64,000 nucleotides of DNA from contig CM037597.1 of assembly GCA_021018995.1 (NCBI GenBank), positions 34,040,936 to 34,104,935 of the forward strand, written 5' to 3'. Below are positions 45,210-56,690 of this stretch, piece after piece; position 1 is the stretch's first letter; the number at the start of each line of letters is the position of its first letter. The stretch comes from Chloranthus sessilifolius. Lineage: Eukaryota; Streptophyta; Magnoliopsida; Chloranthales; Chloranthaceae. Made by a program: the position numbers and the translations under genes. Under the pieces are notes generated by a model. That model did no database searches. It was not told where the DNA came from and was given only the letters and a program-made list of their open reading frames with translations.

Positions 45210-45842
45210 TCAGCGTCCATACAGGGCCTCGAATGGTGCCATACCGATGCTTGACTGGAAACTATTATTGTATGCGAATTCTATCAGGGGTAAGTGTTTA
45301 TCCCATGATCCTTGCAAATCGAGCATACAGGCCCTTAACATATCCCCAATCACTTGGTTCACCCTTTCTGTCTGCCTGTCCATCTGAGGATGAAATGTTG
45401 TACTAAAATTTAACTTGGAACACATACCTTCCTGAAAACTTTTCCAAAATCGCGAAGTATATAAAGGATCGCGATCTGACACGATGCTTACGGGTATCCC
45501 ATGTAATCGTACAATCTCCCTCAGATAAACTTCAGCTAATTTGGATGCTATATATCGTGTACTATAGGGTAAAATATGCGCCGATTTGGTGAGACGATCA
45601 ACAATCACCCAAATGGCATTATAACCCTTTTGAGTACGGGGCAAACCAAGAATGAAATCCATGGAAATATTTTCCCATTTCCATTCTGGATTAGGCAATG
45701 GCTGTAGCAGACCAGCAGGATGTTTGTGCTCAACCTTGACTTGCTGACCAATCAAACACTTCGCAACATATTCTGCTACATCATGTTTTAGGTCACGTTT
45801 TAGACCGTTCCACCAGAACGTCTGTTTAAGATCCTGGTACAT
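45210..45842 (-). pseudogene. Inner Tekay integrase core
   Basis: A 210-residue frame with the zinc-binding end (FWWNGLKRDLKHDVAEYVAK), the core start (NISMDFILGLPRT and AIWVIVDRLTKSAHILP), IVSDRDPLYTSRFWKSF with the second acidic residue, then HPQMDRQTERVNQVIGDMLR with the glutamate, and EFAYNNSFQSSIGMAPFEAL. All three acidic regions of the catalytic centre are in view in order. Broken fossil as part of the whole pol. Confidence 0.92.
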
Positions 45843-46088
45843 CTTCGTACTACCAGGGTGAATAACATATGCTGACTTGTGAGCTTCTTTGAGGATTTCT
45901 TGTCATAAAGCATGATCATCAGGGACACATACTCGTCCTTGAAATAATAACAACCCAACGTCCTTTATCGTGAATTCTGGCTGTAGCCCACTTTTTACCC
46001 CCTATCGGATGGAAATAAGCTCTGCATCTAACATCTGGAGCTTCCTGATCCTATCAAATAGTGGAGCTCAGATCATTACTGTAGCAAG

Positions 46089-46601
46089 TTAACCTCCAGT
46101 TGACGTTGCTTGCAGAGTAGCACTCGATGATATAATGTCATTGAGTAGTTTCCATCTTTGTAGTCGTGCCATAAGATGAGATAACTGAGCGGAGGATTTG
46201 CGGCTAAGCGCATCAGCTACAACATTGGCTAGGCCGGGATGGTACTGAATAGAACAGTCGTAGTCTTTTAAAAATTCCATACACCTTCTCTGTCTTAAAT
46301 TTAACTCTTTTTGAGTGAAGAGATATTTAAGACTCTTGTGATCGCTGAAGATCTCGAAGGTTTCACCGTACAGATAGTGTCTCCAGATTTTTAACGCAAA
46401 AATGACCGCTACTAATTCTAGGTCATGAGTGGGATAATTCTTCTCATGGTCTTTCAGCTGACGAGAACCATATGCAATTACCCGTTCCCATTGGTTCAAC
46501 ACACATCCTAACCCACTATATGAGGCATCACTGAAGACAACAAAACCACCACTGCCAGATGGTAATGCTAGAACAGGTGCAAACGTAAGTTTCCTTTTCA
46601 A
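46089..46601 (-). pseudogene. Inner Tekay RNase H
   Basis: A 170-residue frame with [58 protein letters not shown] and [10 protein letters not shown]. These carry the D-E-D-D pattern of RNase H in the usual Ty3/gypsy setting. It lies between reverse transcriptase and integrase. Confidence 0.92.
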
Positions 46602-46709
46602 TTCTTGGAAACCTTGTTCGCATGCCTCGGTCCACTCGAATTTAATATTCTTTTGAGTGAGCTGTGTGAGTGGTCCAGCAAGTTGTGAAAAACCTTCAAT
46701 GAAGCGTCG

Positions 46710-47507
46710 TTAATAACCTGCAAGACCTAGAAAATTTCTTATCTTAGTTACTGTCTGTGGCTGCTTCCACTGTACTACAACTTCAATCTTTGCAGGATCA
46801 ACCGTGATACCTGCTTCAGAGATAATATGCCCTAGAAAACTGACTTGATTCAACCAGAAGTCACATTTACTGAATTTAGCATATAACTGCGAATCTCTCA
46901 GTGTTTGTAATGCCAGACGTAAATGATCTTCATGCTCTGTCTTTGTCATGGAATAAATGAGTATATCGTCGATGAATACTACGATACACTGATCAAGGTA
47001 AGGTTTAAAGACTCTATTCATCAAGTCCATAAAAGCAGCTGGTGCGTTGGTCAACCCAAAGGGCATGACAAGAAACTCGTAATGACCATAGCGTGTTCGG
47101 AAAGCTGTCTTCGAAATATCTTTAGCTTTCACCTTCATCTGGTGATAACCCGGTCGTAGGTCAATTTTTGAAAAGAACTGCGCTCCTTGTAACTGATCAA
47201 AGAGATTGTCGATTCGAGGAAGCAGATATCTATTCTTGATCGTCAGTTTATTGAGTTGACGATAATCAATGCAGAGACGCATTGAACCGTCCTTTTTCAC
47301 AAATAACACTGGTGCGCCCCATGGAGACACACTCGGTCTGATAAAGCCTTTGTCAAGAAGCTCTTGTAATTGCTCCTTAAGCTCTTTCAACTCTGCCGGC
47401 ACCATTCTGTATGGTACTTTTGATACTGGATCGGTACCTGGAGCTAATTCAATAGCAAATTCTACTTCCCTATCAGGTGGTAGTCCTGGCAGCTCATCAA
47501 GAAACAC
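46710..47507 (-). pseudogene. Inner Tekay reverse transcriptase
   Basis: A 265-residue frame, the longest in the window apart from the G-patch segment. It contains [106 protein letters not shown] (the FIDD catalytic core) and [19 protein letters not shown]. Motif order and wording are those of Tekay/Del elements. Confidence 0.94.
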
Positions 47508-47561
47508 ATCTGAAAATTCACAAATGATTGGTACTTCGGAAAGTTACATTTTATTCACTTT

Positions 47562-48002
47562 CTACTCATCACTTTGTATGAAAGCAATATACCCTTGAGC
47601 ACCTTCATCAAGTAATTGCCATGCTCGAATTGTAGATATCAGCGAAAGATTAGTTGACGATACGCCATAAAATTTAGCTGATCTCTTCTTTTGAGGATGA
47701 AAAGAGACAATCTTCTTGCAACAGTCAACATTCGCATGGTGAGTGAACAACCAATCCATGCCAAGGATCACATCGTATCCTTGCATTGGTAACAAGATCA
47801 AATTAGCTACTGCTTCATATCGCCAGTAATCCTTGATTGCAACCATAATCGACCGGTATACTTTATCAGTCGTAAGAGATTGTCCAGTCGAAAGGGTAAC
47901 ATCCAGAATAAAGTCAAGAGGTTCTGGAGTACCTCCTATCTTCTTTAATTTTTCAGCAAACTGGGGTGTGACAAACGAGTGTGTAGATCCGAGATCTATC
48001 AA
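47562..48002 (-). pseudogene. Inner Tekay protease
   Basis: The frame opens MIDLGSTHSFVTPQFAEKL, the active-site region of the aspartic protease (family form LIDSGATHSFIS), followed by LPMQGYDVILGMDWLFTHHA and the Tekay phrase KKIVSFHP. The protein would cut the polyprotein. The matching part in the outer element starts at 38484. Confidence 0.9.
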
Positions 48003-48310
48003 GACTCGTGCGTTATAAAACAGATAAGCATCTTTTGGATATAATTGTAAGATACCTAAAGCATATAGAGTAATGTTAGTTATATTACCTATTTATCTCA
48101 AATATTTAAAATAATAAACATGTCAATCCAGGAATTTAGGATGTAATGTTCATTGTTAACTATATGCACCTTCTCTATCTAAAATAATAATTAATTGTAA
48201 ACTTTAATGTAAAATTAATGAACAGCCATACCTTGAATGATGTCATGGCTAGTCCTTGCATCTGTTGCAGTGACAGCATAAGCTCGGCCTTGTACCGTAG
48301 GCCGTGCCGA

Positions 48311-49569
48311 TCATAACACTGGTCCTGCCTTTGTCGCTATTCCAACCATTTCTAGACATTCTCGAATCCAATGTCCCATTTTGTCACATCGAAAACACGC
48401 ACCAGAAGCTTTACGACACTCATCGATCTTTTGTGCCTTCCCACATTTCCCGCAAATTTCTTTGGAGGTAACCGATGACGCTGTATAAGATCCCGTGTGA
48501 GAACCTGTCAACCGTATTTGAGAAAACCCAGATGTACTTTGAGCCGCTGGTGAATAAGACTGATTCGGTACATGTGGAATCCTTGATGGTGCTGAGAATA
48601 CTGATGGATTGTAAGGTCGTGCATATGCTCCCGCAGTCGGTTGAAATGCTGTCTGTCCTTGAAATCGTGGTCGCTTATTAATTTGACCTGTACTATAGGA
48701 CTATGGAGCTTTCCTGGCCTTCTACTTTTTGTCTCTCCTTTTGAACATGGTATCCACATCGGTTTCCGCAATTAATGCCAATTTCATCACGTGGGCATAG
48801 GTCGTTGTCTGAAACAACGAAATGCGCTCTTTGATCAGAGGTTTCAAACGCCTCTCAAACTTTTGGGTTTTCATCAGCTCGGTGGCTACTAACAGCTGTG
48901 TAAAGCGAGAAAGACGAGTAAATTCTGATTCATATTCTCTAACTATCATCTGCCCTTGTACCAATGTTGAAAACTGTACCTCGAGCTTATACCTCTCAAG
49001 CGCTAGAAAATATTTTTCATTAAAGGCCTCAGTGAATTCTGCCCATGTCCATGGTACTCCAGGCATCTGTGTTCTTTCGACAGATTGCCACCATGGCTCT
49101 GCCTCACTCTCCAGTTTGTACGCTGCCCACCTCACTTTTTCTTCCTCGGTACAAGTGACTTGTCGCAGTACTTTCTCAATCTTAACCACTTCTCAGCCTC
49201 CATTGGGTCATGCTGACCGTAGAAACTTGGTGGTCGAAGTCGAATAAAGTCCGTAAAGCCCTCGGGACATCGAACAGCAAGCATGGTCATAGTGTTGCCC
49301 ATAGTCTCCATCAAATGCGGATGGTGTCCCGCATTTTGTTCCATACCATGAACACTTCCCATCGGTGGAGTATGTATCACTGGCGGATTTTGCTCTGGCG
49401 GAGGATGCTCTGCAACATTCTCCATTGTCATTCGACTTTCAGCCAGATGGGCATTCTCACCACTTTTCGAAGTAATGTCATGCTCGTACCATCTACTGGA
49501 ATAGTATTCTGTCCAGTGCGATGAGGCAACGGTGGTCTACCCCTGCCTCTTCCACGATGCGGAGGCATC
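48311..49569 (-). pseudogene. Inner Tekay gag
   Basis: The start near 49569 (PPHRGRGRGRP-like) is followed by 49132-49431 with FIRLRPPSFYGQHDPMEAEK and 48722-49189 with VRWAAYKLESEAEPWWQSV, WAEFTEAFNEKYF and QGQMIVREYESEFTRLSRF. This is the retrotransposon gag signature. The frame at 48311-48511 has CFRCDKMGHWIREC, a CCHC zinc knuckle that binds RNA. Broken in a few places. Confidence 0.9.
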
Positions 49570-49689
49570 TTAACCTAATCAAATAAAAATTTGATCAGAC
49601 ATACAACTCAATCTAACTCCTACCTCTATTCTATTAATAGATATTTTACCATATTTGTATATGTCAGAGTTCAGTCTCCAATGACTTAA

Positions 49690-49708
49690 CGTCGGAGCTT
49701 TGATACCA
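49690..49708 (-). promoter_or_regulatory. Primer binding site, tRNA-Met type (inner Tekay)
   Basis: The minus strand reads TGGTATCAAAGCTCCGACG two bases after the 5' LTR. It fits the initiator tRNA-Met primer used by Tekay/Del elements (TGGTATCAGAGC). Confidence 0.85.
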
Positions 49709-50433
49709 CCTGTGACAGCCCGACGTTTCCCCGTCTCTAAACTGGGAAAGGTCGTGCCATCGGATCACCTGATATGATCCTTTCATCAAGGTGTTATTCT
49801 TTAATTAAAAGTAACGCAATTGCGGAAGCAATAAATTTTAACTCTGATAGATATATAACATGGCAAAAACAATTGATAATTAGACTAGAAACACTAAGTA
49901 CAAAATAACGGCCAGATCTGATGTATAGCTTTTCACCGATGATGGCCACCCATCATCTAAACAGTGAAAAGAAAACCTATACATCCAAGTATATGTCTAA
50001 AAACCATCATATATCATTTATACATGCCAAAAATTGTATTGCTCTCATTCCTCTCCTTCTTAAACCCATATCCCCTCAAATCCCAATCTACAAACCTATT
50101 TCGGGAAGAATTCTTCCGCGAAATCGTCTTCCTCGTCGTCGTCGTCGTCTCCCTCCTCCTCCTCCTCAGGCATGTATGTAGGGTCTGTCGCGTGCTCAGG
50201 GTCAGGCTCTGCAGCTAAGAAAATTAAGTCGAGGAATGAGCTATCATCCATAGCACAGTAGAGAATATTGCATTGTTATTTTACATTGACAGTTTATCAC
50301 TTTTTTTCATAGAGAAGCATTAAATTAACATATGAATAACATATTGAAATGCTATATTTATGCATGGTATAACAAGTGTGAGAAGCAAGCTGAAACCGGA
50401 ATACATGCTAGCGAAAATAAGGAATCAACAAGA

Positions 50434-50550
50434 TCAAGCTCCCGAGTTAGCGGAATCACTTGTCAAGCTCCCAAGTTAGCGGGATCACTTGTCAAGCTCC
50501 CGAGTTAGCGGGATCACTTGTAAAGCTCCTGAGTTAGCGGGATCACTTGA
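50434..50550. repeat. 29-base minisatellite, right inner LTR
   Basis: Four adjacent units of TCAAGCTCCCGAGTTAGCGG plus GATCACTTG, without the insert seen in the left LTR. Confidence 0.85.
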
Positions 50551-51214
50551 TTTACACTGGAGCAATAGCATATCAAAAACATTGAATTTAACAGAGTCTA
50601 AGTATTGAATGACCAAGAAATGCATTTGCATGTATGAATTATGATGCAATGTACACTAAAATAATACATTAAATTACAAAGCTAATTTATACTCATAAAC
50701 TGGTAAAAGACTTTCTTTCTGATGTTATGTGTACTAGATGCTCATATTTGTTTCTTATCAGCTTGATGACTAATCAAGTCTATTTACTTCATAGTTAATC
50801 AGGTGCATCAGTTCAAATCACAACGCAGATTTTACTTTTATTATGCAGATCATTGCGTAAATAAATACTCATCAAAACTTCTATGAAAAACTAAGTGACA
50901 TGTTGATAACATTATAAAATACCAACCCAGATTCCCTACCTGTATATGTCAAGTCTTACGAGTATTGTCACTGACGCACGTTCCCGCATCCGCGAACATC
51001 ATGCATTCTTTGTTCTTCAAAATTTTCTAAGTGCTCCATGTGGCACCAAATCTAGGAAAATAGATGTATTTTAATAAAATTCATATTTTATAGTTGAGCC
51101 ATAGTTTATAGATGGTCCATAGTGCATCAAGACCCAATTAGGTGCTTACCTGAACCCCAGTGGACCCAATGTCCGAATGCATAAGAGGTAGTCCAAAATG
51201 CAAAAAACCCAAAG

Positions 51215-51385
51215 CTAGGGAGGTTGCCTTGGCAACACTCAAGTGGTTGCCGCGGCAAGCCCTTCAACTGGCTTTGTTGCCGCGACAACCCTATAAGTGT
51301 TGCCGCGGCAAGCCTTTCAGCTGGCTTTGTTGCCGCGGCAACCCAATAAGATTTTCCGCGGCAAGCCTGTATCTTTGTGGCTTGC
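51215..51385. repeat. TTGCCGCGGCAA palindrome cluster, right inner LTR
   Basis: It matches 40295-40475, with one spacer-plus-palindrome unit fewer. Confidence 0.85.
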
Positions 51386-52530
51386 CGAGATGCAGATGGG
51401 GTTTCTTCTTGGCCTTGTGATCTTCTGTTTCCCTGTTTCCCTGTTTCCCTTCCCCTTATGTTTATAGATATTATTATATATATATATTTAGATATATGTC
51501 TATAGATTCTTTATAGATTTTAAATCTATTTCCACAGATTTTCTACACAGATATGAAGTGCAGCAATCTGCACTTTAGTTCATGTTGAAACTTCTTCTTT
51601 ATTCTTGGTTGCTAATGTGCCTATGCTGCACAATATAGGTTATATATATACCTATATATAACATATATCGATATAATTATATAGATTTTATAAACTGAAG
51701 CGATATATATTTATATAGAGCTATTTCATCAACCACAGATCTTCACTGATCTTCAATGAAGATCGGAGTGCAGTAGTCTGCACTCAATTTCTGAGGCAAG
51801 TTCTGAACTGTCACTCCTTATCATCAATTCTTATGTACAAGAATAAACAAAGAACTAACCTTTTGGTAAATTTGTAGTACCCGACCATCAATGTTTTGTT
51901 TGTCGAGTTCAACGATGGAGTAGGACTGAAAACAGTTTTGGTGAAGCTTATATGTTGTGGCTAAGTGAAAAGAAATGGGAGTAGTTGGCTGTTGTTGATC
52001 TTTACTGAATTCCCTCTGATTTAATTATATATGATTTTAACCACAAATCCAAGGAACGAAAGGAAATGCTGTTTTATAATCGTGGGTATCGACTTTGCGT
52101 GCATGGGGGTGCTTAATGACTCAATGGAGTCGTGTTTTAAATTTTGCATGCAAGTAGCTTATTAGCTACTCTGGTTTATACTCCAAGCTAAGCTAGCATT
52201 TTCTGCTGGTGTGTAGTCCATAAAGGACAACCAGGCTTTTTGTGTATATTAATCATATACACAGATGCTCAGTATTAATTAACTGGGCTTTGTTTTTCAT
52301 GCAAAGCCCTTATAGCCCTATTGAGATATAAGTTAATTAGTTTGGTTTTAAGACACTTGGTTTTTAATTCCTATGTTAAGCTGGTGCATATGTATATATA
52401 TAGTAAAAATCGGATGATTTTAGGCATATCCTTTTCCTAATGGCAATGGGCTAACTTAATAGCCATGGTCGTAGACTTATGCCAGACCGGACCTTTATTG
52501 ATGTAGTGTACAGATTTAAGGATCGTTACA

Positions 52531-53400
52531 TGTACCATAGACTGTGCTGATCGTAAGACTGGTCTTGCCTTTAACGACGTTCCTACCATTTTCGGGCAAT
52601 GTTTTATCCGGTGTCCCATCTTTCCACAACGAAAGCATGCACCCGACGCTTTAAACCTCGCTCAAATTTTAGTGTCTTCATGAGCTCGGTGGCGATGAGT
52701 AAGGGTGTAAATCGAGAGAGGCGAGTGAATTCTACCTCATATTCCTTAACAGTCATCTGACCCTATACTAAGGTCACAAACTGAACGTCCATCCGGTATC
52801 TCTCAGGTGCCGGAAAATACCTTCATTGAACACCTCAATTTCCCAAGTCCAAGGTACTCCAGGCATTCTTGTTCTTTCTACAGACTACCACCATGGCTTT
52901 GCATCACCCCTCCAATTTATATGCCGCCCAGCTAACTTTCTCAACCTCGGTGCAGGTAACTCTTTGCAGCACCTTTTCAATCTGTATCAACCACTTTTTC
53001 GCCTCCATTGAGTCATGCTGACCATAGAAACTCTGCGATCGGAGTTGTACAAACTCAGTAAAGCCCTCTCGGGGTCGTCTCACAGCTAGTATGGCCATGG
53101 TGTTGACCATGGTCTCCATCAACTGCAGATTTTGTCTCGCATTTTGTTCAACTCTGGGAGCATTCCCCATCAAAGGAGCATCTGCTACTGGAGGAGTATG
53201 CTCAACAACATTTTCCATGGTAGTCCAGCTTTTTTCCATATGTACGTTCTCTCCACTTTCAGAGACAGCGTCGTGCTCATAGCCCGCTACTGAAATAGCA
53301 TTCGGGCTTGTGTGATGGGGTAACGGTGCTCTACCCCTTCCTCTCCCACGTCTTGGAGGCATCGCAACCTATTATGATCAAGTAACAACTTGATCCGATA
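52531..53400 (-). pseudogene. Outer Tekay gag block
   Basis: The frame at 52904-53362 starts MPPRRGRGRGRAPLPHH, then FTEFVQLRSQSFYGQHDSME and LQRVTCTEVEKVSWAAYKLEG. These match the gag start of the inner element closely in layout. Leftward, towards 52536, come further gag pieces, including a zinc-knuckle-like stretch near 52600-52640. Position 52531 continues the sequence that stops at 38774. Broken in several places. Confidence 0.82.
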
Positions 53401-53494
53401 AATAAAAACTCAATCTAAATCCTAACACTGAACAAACATCAGATAGTTTGCCATATGTGTACGCTAGAGTTAAGTCGCCAAATGACTTAACGCT

Positions 53495-53510
53495 GGTTGC
53501 TCTAATACCA
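53495..53510 (-). promoter_or_regulatory. Primer binding site, tRNA-Met type (outer Tekay)
   Basis: The minus strand reads TGGTATTAGAGCAACC two bases after the LTR end GTTATCACA, a one-base variant of the initiator tRNA-Met site TGGTATCAGAGC. Confidence 0.8.
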
Positions 53511-54315
53511 CCTGTGATAACTTGACGTTTCCCCTTATCGTATATAGGAAAGGTCGTGTCGTCAGATCACCTAACATGATTCCGTCAGACAACTGCATCG
53601 GGTCGTGTACAAAGTATTGCATATGCAGAAGCAATTGAAAAACTCTAACATGAAATAATATGGCAAATCCGATATTTACTCATCTATTAAAAATAGTAAA
53701 CTAACAAAGGCTATAAACAAGAATAATTGGATGCAATGTATAGCTTTCCACCGATGACGGCCACCCGTCATCTAAACAATGAAAAGAAAACCTATACATG
53801 TAGCATAAAATATCTCAAAACAAAACATAATACGTGGTTTATACAAGTGTTTAAAAGACATCTCTCTCTCTCAAACCTATTTCGAAAAGAATTCCTCAGC
53901 GAATTTTTCCTCCTCGTCCTCCTCTTCCTCGCCTTCTTCCTCGTTCGGCTAGTACGTGGGATCACCCGCATGCTCTGGATCAATATCAGCAGCTAAGACA
54001 TTGAAGTCATAGGATGAGCTATCATCAAAGCTCAGCAGAGAAATTTACAGTGCTAATTCGTATGTTAGATTACCAAATTCACTTCTAGAGGCATAAAATA
54101 TAAATCAAAGCATATTATTTCTTGTATCTAGTATAGCATACACATTTCATTATCATGCGAATAATTTATCATGCTAACATGTTGAACAATCATGCTGAAT
54201 AAATACAAGGAACTCATGGTACAATAGATACAAGGAATCATACTGAACAAGAAATCATGCTGACATATTTTAGCTTAAACAAGCTATGTAAAACGTACAT
54301 GTACAAGAAACAAGA

Positions 54316-54485
54316 AAATCAAGCTCTCAAGTTAGCGGGACTTGTTAAGATCCCGAGTTAGCGAGATCACTTGAACTGAGATAAATCAAGCTCCTGAGTA
54401 AGCGGGATCACTTGTCAAGCTCCCGAGTTAGCGGGATCACTTGAACAAAGACAAATCAGGCTCACGAGTTAGCGAGATCACTTGA
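54316..54485. repeat. Minisatellite in the outer Tekay LTR
   Basis: Five units of CTC(C/T/A)-GAGTTAGCG-GATCACTTG spaced by unlike sequence such as GAACTGAGATAAATC. This is the same unit as in the inner LTRs. Confidence 0.8.
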
Positions 54486-55339
54486 CTCAAAAAGAAAGTA
54501 AAACTGGTACTTGACCTCAAGGATAACAAGACATGAGCAATGCATGGTATCATGTATGCGAGAATATCATGAGCAGATAGCATCTAAGCAGATATCGAAA
54601 CTGAATTTAGCATTATTCTTCATATCAGAACCATCTATATATATTAGCATACATGATTATACATGAGCAATACAAGATCATCATCATTTCTGAGCAATAT
54701 ATGATCATACATTTAAACTGAATAGCATAATCTTTATATCACAACTGATTTCATTCTGATCATCACATCCATTCATCAAACTTGACATAGTCATGCAAAA
54801 ACAATCATTGAAAATGCCTTGATTATCTAAACTCATCAATATGCATTATTCATCAATATGCATCAAAACTTAATAGCATCGTTATCAATCTCTAATCAAA
54901 ACTAGCATCGTTAGTCATCATTATCCATCAGAATTGCCTGGCATCATGTATACATACTGAAACTAGTTCATCTTATATAATCAAAACTGACATAAGTATC
55001 ACTCTACCTACCCATACATGATCATATATTAGTCATCATCAATAATTTTCTATCTAAACGAGAATGAAGAAACAACATATAATATAACAAGGTAAAGTCC
55101 CTACCGTACTCTCGAGCTTGCGTGTTACTTGTTACACTTGCATTCAAGCATCCATGCAAACAACCATCAGTACGAACTCGTCATGTGCACCAAATGCCTA
55201 GGATGTACATTCATGGTTTTAGTAGTTTTATTACTTTACTAGACCACTTAGACTCTAGGTATGTAGCATAAGACACAACTTATACTAAAAGACACACCAC
55301 CTATAAATGACACCATAAGCACACACACAAGGGCCCAAA

Positions 55340-55440
55340 CACAAGCTTGCCTCGGCAAGCCACAAGGTTGGCGCGACAAGCACTCCAGCTGAGCACCTTG
55401 CCACGGCAACCTTGTGAGGTTGCCACAGCAAGCCTAAGGC
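55340..55440. repeat. Weak TTGCC-CGGCAA palindromes in the outer LTR
   Basis: GCTTGCCTCGGCAAGCC, CCTTGCCACGGCAACC and GGTTGCCACAGCAAGCC: the same places as the perfect palindromes of the inner LTRs, each with one or two changes in the centre. Confidence 0.7.
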
Positions 55441-56690
55441 TATGCTTATCAGGGTACTTCCTTGGTTCCTTCTTGACCTCTGGTTCTTTTAATTGGTTGA
55501 GCCTTCTATACTGTATAACTACTTTAGTTTATTTGCTAGATTGCACCAAGAACCTCGCTTAATGCAGTCATTTGGTATGAGAGTTTCGGAGTGCGATAAT
55601 CATAGTTGTCGACTCTGAAACTCTCACACAAGGGTATATTACAGTGTTGTCGATTCGATTTCATCAGATCAACACCACATACCTATAATTTTGTGTAAAA
55701 CTGATCAAAGGAAACTAATATGCGTTTCATTTGACAACTGACCTTTTTGGTGAACTCGTGGTTACGCTGACGTCGAACGTGTGTCGGTGTTGCATTCACC
55801 GAGCTCGTGAACTACCTGTCGAAGCTAGGGTTGTAAGGACTCTCCGAGATCAATGGTTCATCGGCCGAAACTCTCACGACTGAATCGGAGGGTCACGTTG
55901 TGACTCACGGCTTCGAATCGCAGGTGTGAAGAAAGTGAATAGAGTAATGGGTTGAAAAGCTAGCAGAGATTTACTTTAATGGCTATGGTTTAATGTATAT
56001 GCAGGGTTTCATTTTCTGTGTTTCCTTAACCGTGTGCTCTAATAGTTTGTAGCAGGAAGAAAAAAAAAGAGAAGTTTTGTCGAGTTTTGTAGTAGTTGAG
56101 TTGCACTTTGTGTGCATGGGAGTCAAAGATGACTCATGCATTCATTTAGTTTTGTTGGTGGAAGAAGTAGCTTATAAGATAATGAAGGGTAGCATCCACA
56201 GATGTGCCTACACTATGTTACCTTGTATTTCCATAAACGACAAATAATGCTTCACTTACATATAAGTCTCATACATTGTGTAAGTGTATAAGCTATTAGG
56301 GGCCTGGCTTTCCTACAAGGCTGATACACTATGTCTTAGATATATATAAGCTTGGGTATAGAGTAAAGCTACTACACTCCTACTATATATGTGGCTGGGA
56401 TTCAGCTCAAGTGTAAGTCCATTACACAAGCTTAAAGTATAATGTCAAGTATATGTATTTTACAAGTATATTTCTTTATATGGCTGGGTACTAACGTCAA
56501 GTGTATTTATTTTATAAACCACTTTCACTTACATACCGGGCCACTAAGGGCCCCTAAAACTCAGTAACTTTGAACATCAAAGTAGCATAAGTCCATTTGT
56601 GTCCCGTGTTAGGGACACACCTGATCTGACCCGTGTCCATACCAAATAGTGTATTTTTTTTCAAATATGTCAAAGATGGCAACTGTTACA

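Larger units (their letters stand above)
38775..52530 (-). mobile_element. Inner Tekay/Del-type element, target duplication TGTAC
   Basis: LTRs at 38775-41629 and 49711-52530 both run TGTGACAGCCCGA to GGATCGTTACA on the plus strand. TGTAC flanks the element at 38770-38774 and 52531-52535. Minus-strand order is 5' LTR, primer site, gag, protease, reverse transcriptase, RNase H, integrase, chromodomain, an extra frame, polypurine tract and 3' LTR. The target lies inside another element of the same clade, near its gag/protease boundary. LTR difference is a few percent by eye (highest in the first 250 bases), so an insertion within the last few million years is plausible under usual plant rates. 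All parts are present, but the frames have about half a dozen or more breaks. Confidence 0.92.
49711..52530 (-). repeat. 5' LTR of the inner Tekay-type element
   Basis: Length 2820 bases, paired with 38775-41629. It has the same minisatellite (50434-50550), palindrome cluster (51215-51385) and TATATATATATA stretch (about 51475-51490). Confidence 0.92.
1..56690 (-). mobile_element. Outer Tekay/Del-type Ty3/gypsy element, interrupted by two large insertions
   Basis: Family: Ty3/gypsy chromovirus, Tekay/Del type. Visible parts are a partial 3' LTR (1-644), a polypurine tract (645-655), a pol block (36387-38769), a gag block (52531-53400), a primer site and a whole 5' LTR (53513-56690). The first 644 bases match the last 644 bases of the right LTR with roughly 6% difference by eye, which pairs them as LTRs of one element. 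A Tat-type element (652-36386) and a second Tekay-type element (38775-52530) are inserted in it. The left LTR runs off the window, so the target duplication (GGATG would be expected from the right flank) cannot be confirmed. The reading frames are broken in many places (about ten or more). Confidence 0.85.
53513..56690 (-). repeat. 5' LTR of the outer Tekay-type element
   Basis: 3178 bases, TGTGATAACTTGACG to GGCAACTGTTACA. Its last 644 bases match the window start. It has the minisatellite in a looser form (54316-54485) and weaker TTGCC-CGGCAA palindromes (55340-55440). A long AT-rich stretch with many ATCAT and CATGAT words lies between 54500 and 55080. Related in layout to, but clearly different from, the inner element's LTR. 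Confidence 0.92.

Noticed and set aside
47269-47598. Plus-strand frame of 109 residues
   Set aside because: It lies exactly opposite the reverse transcriptase frame and mirrors its codons; likewise 37749-38048, 48822-49247 and 29441-29755.
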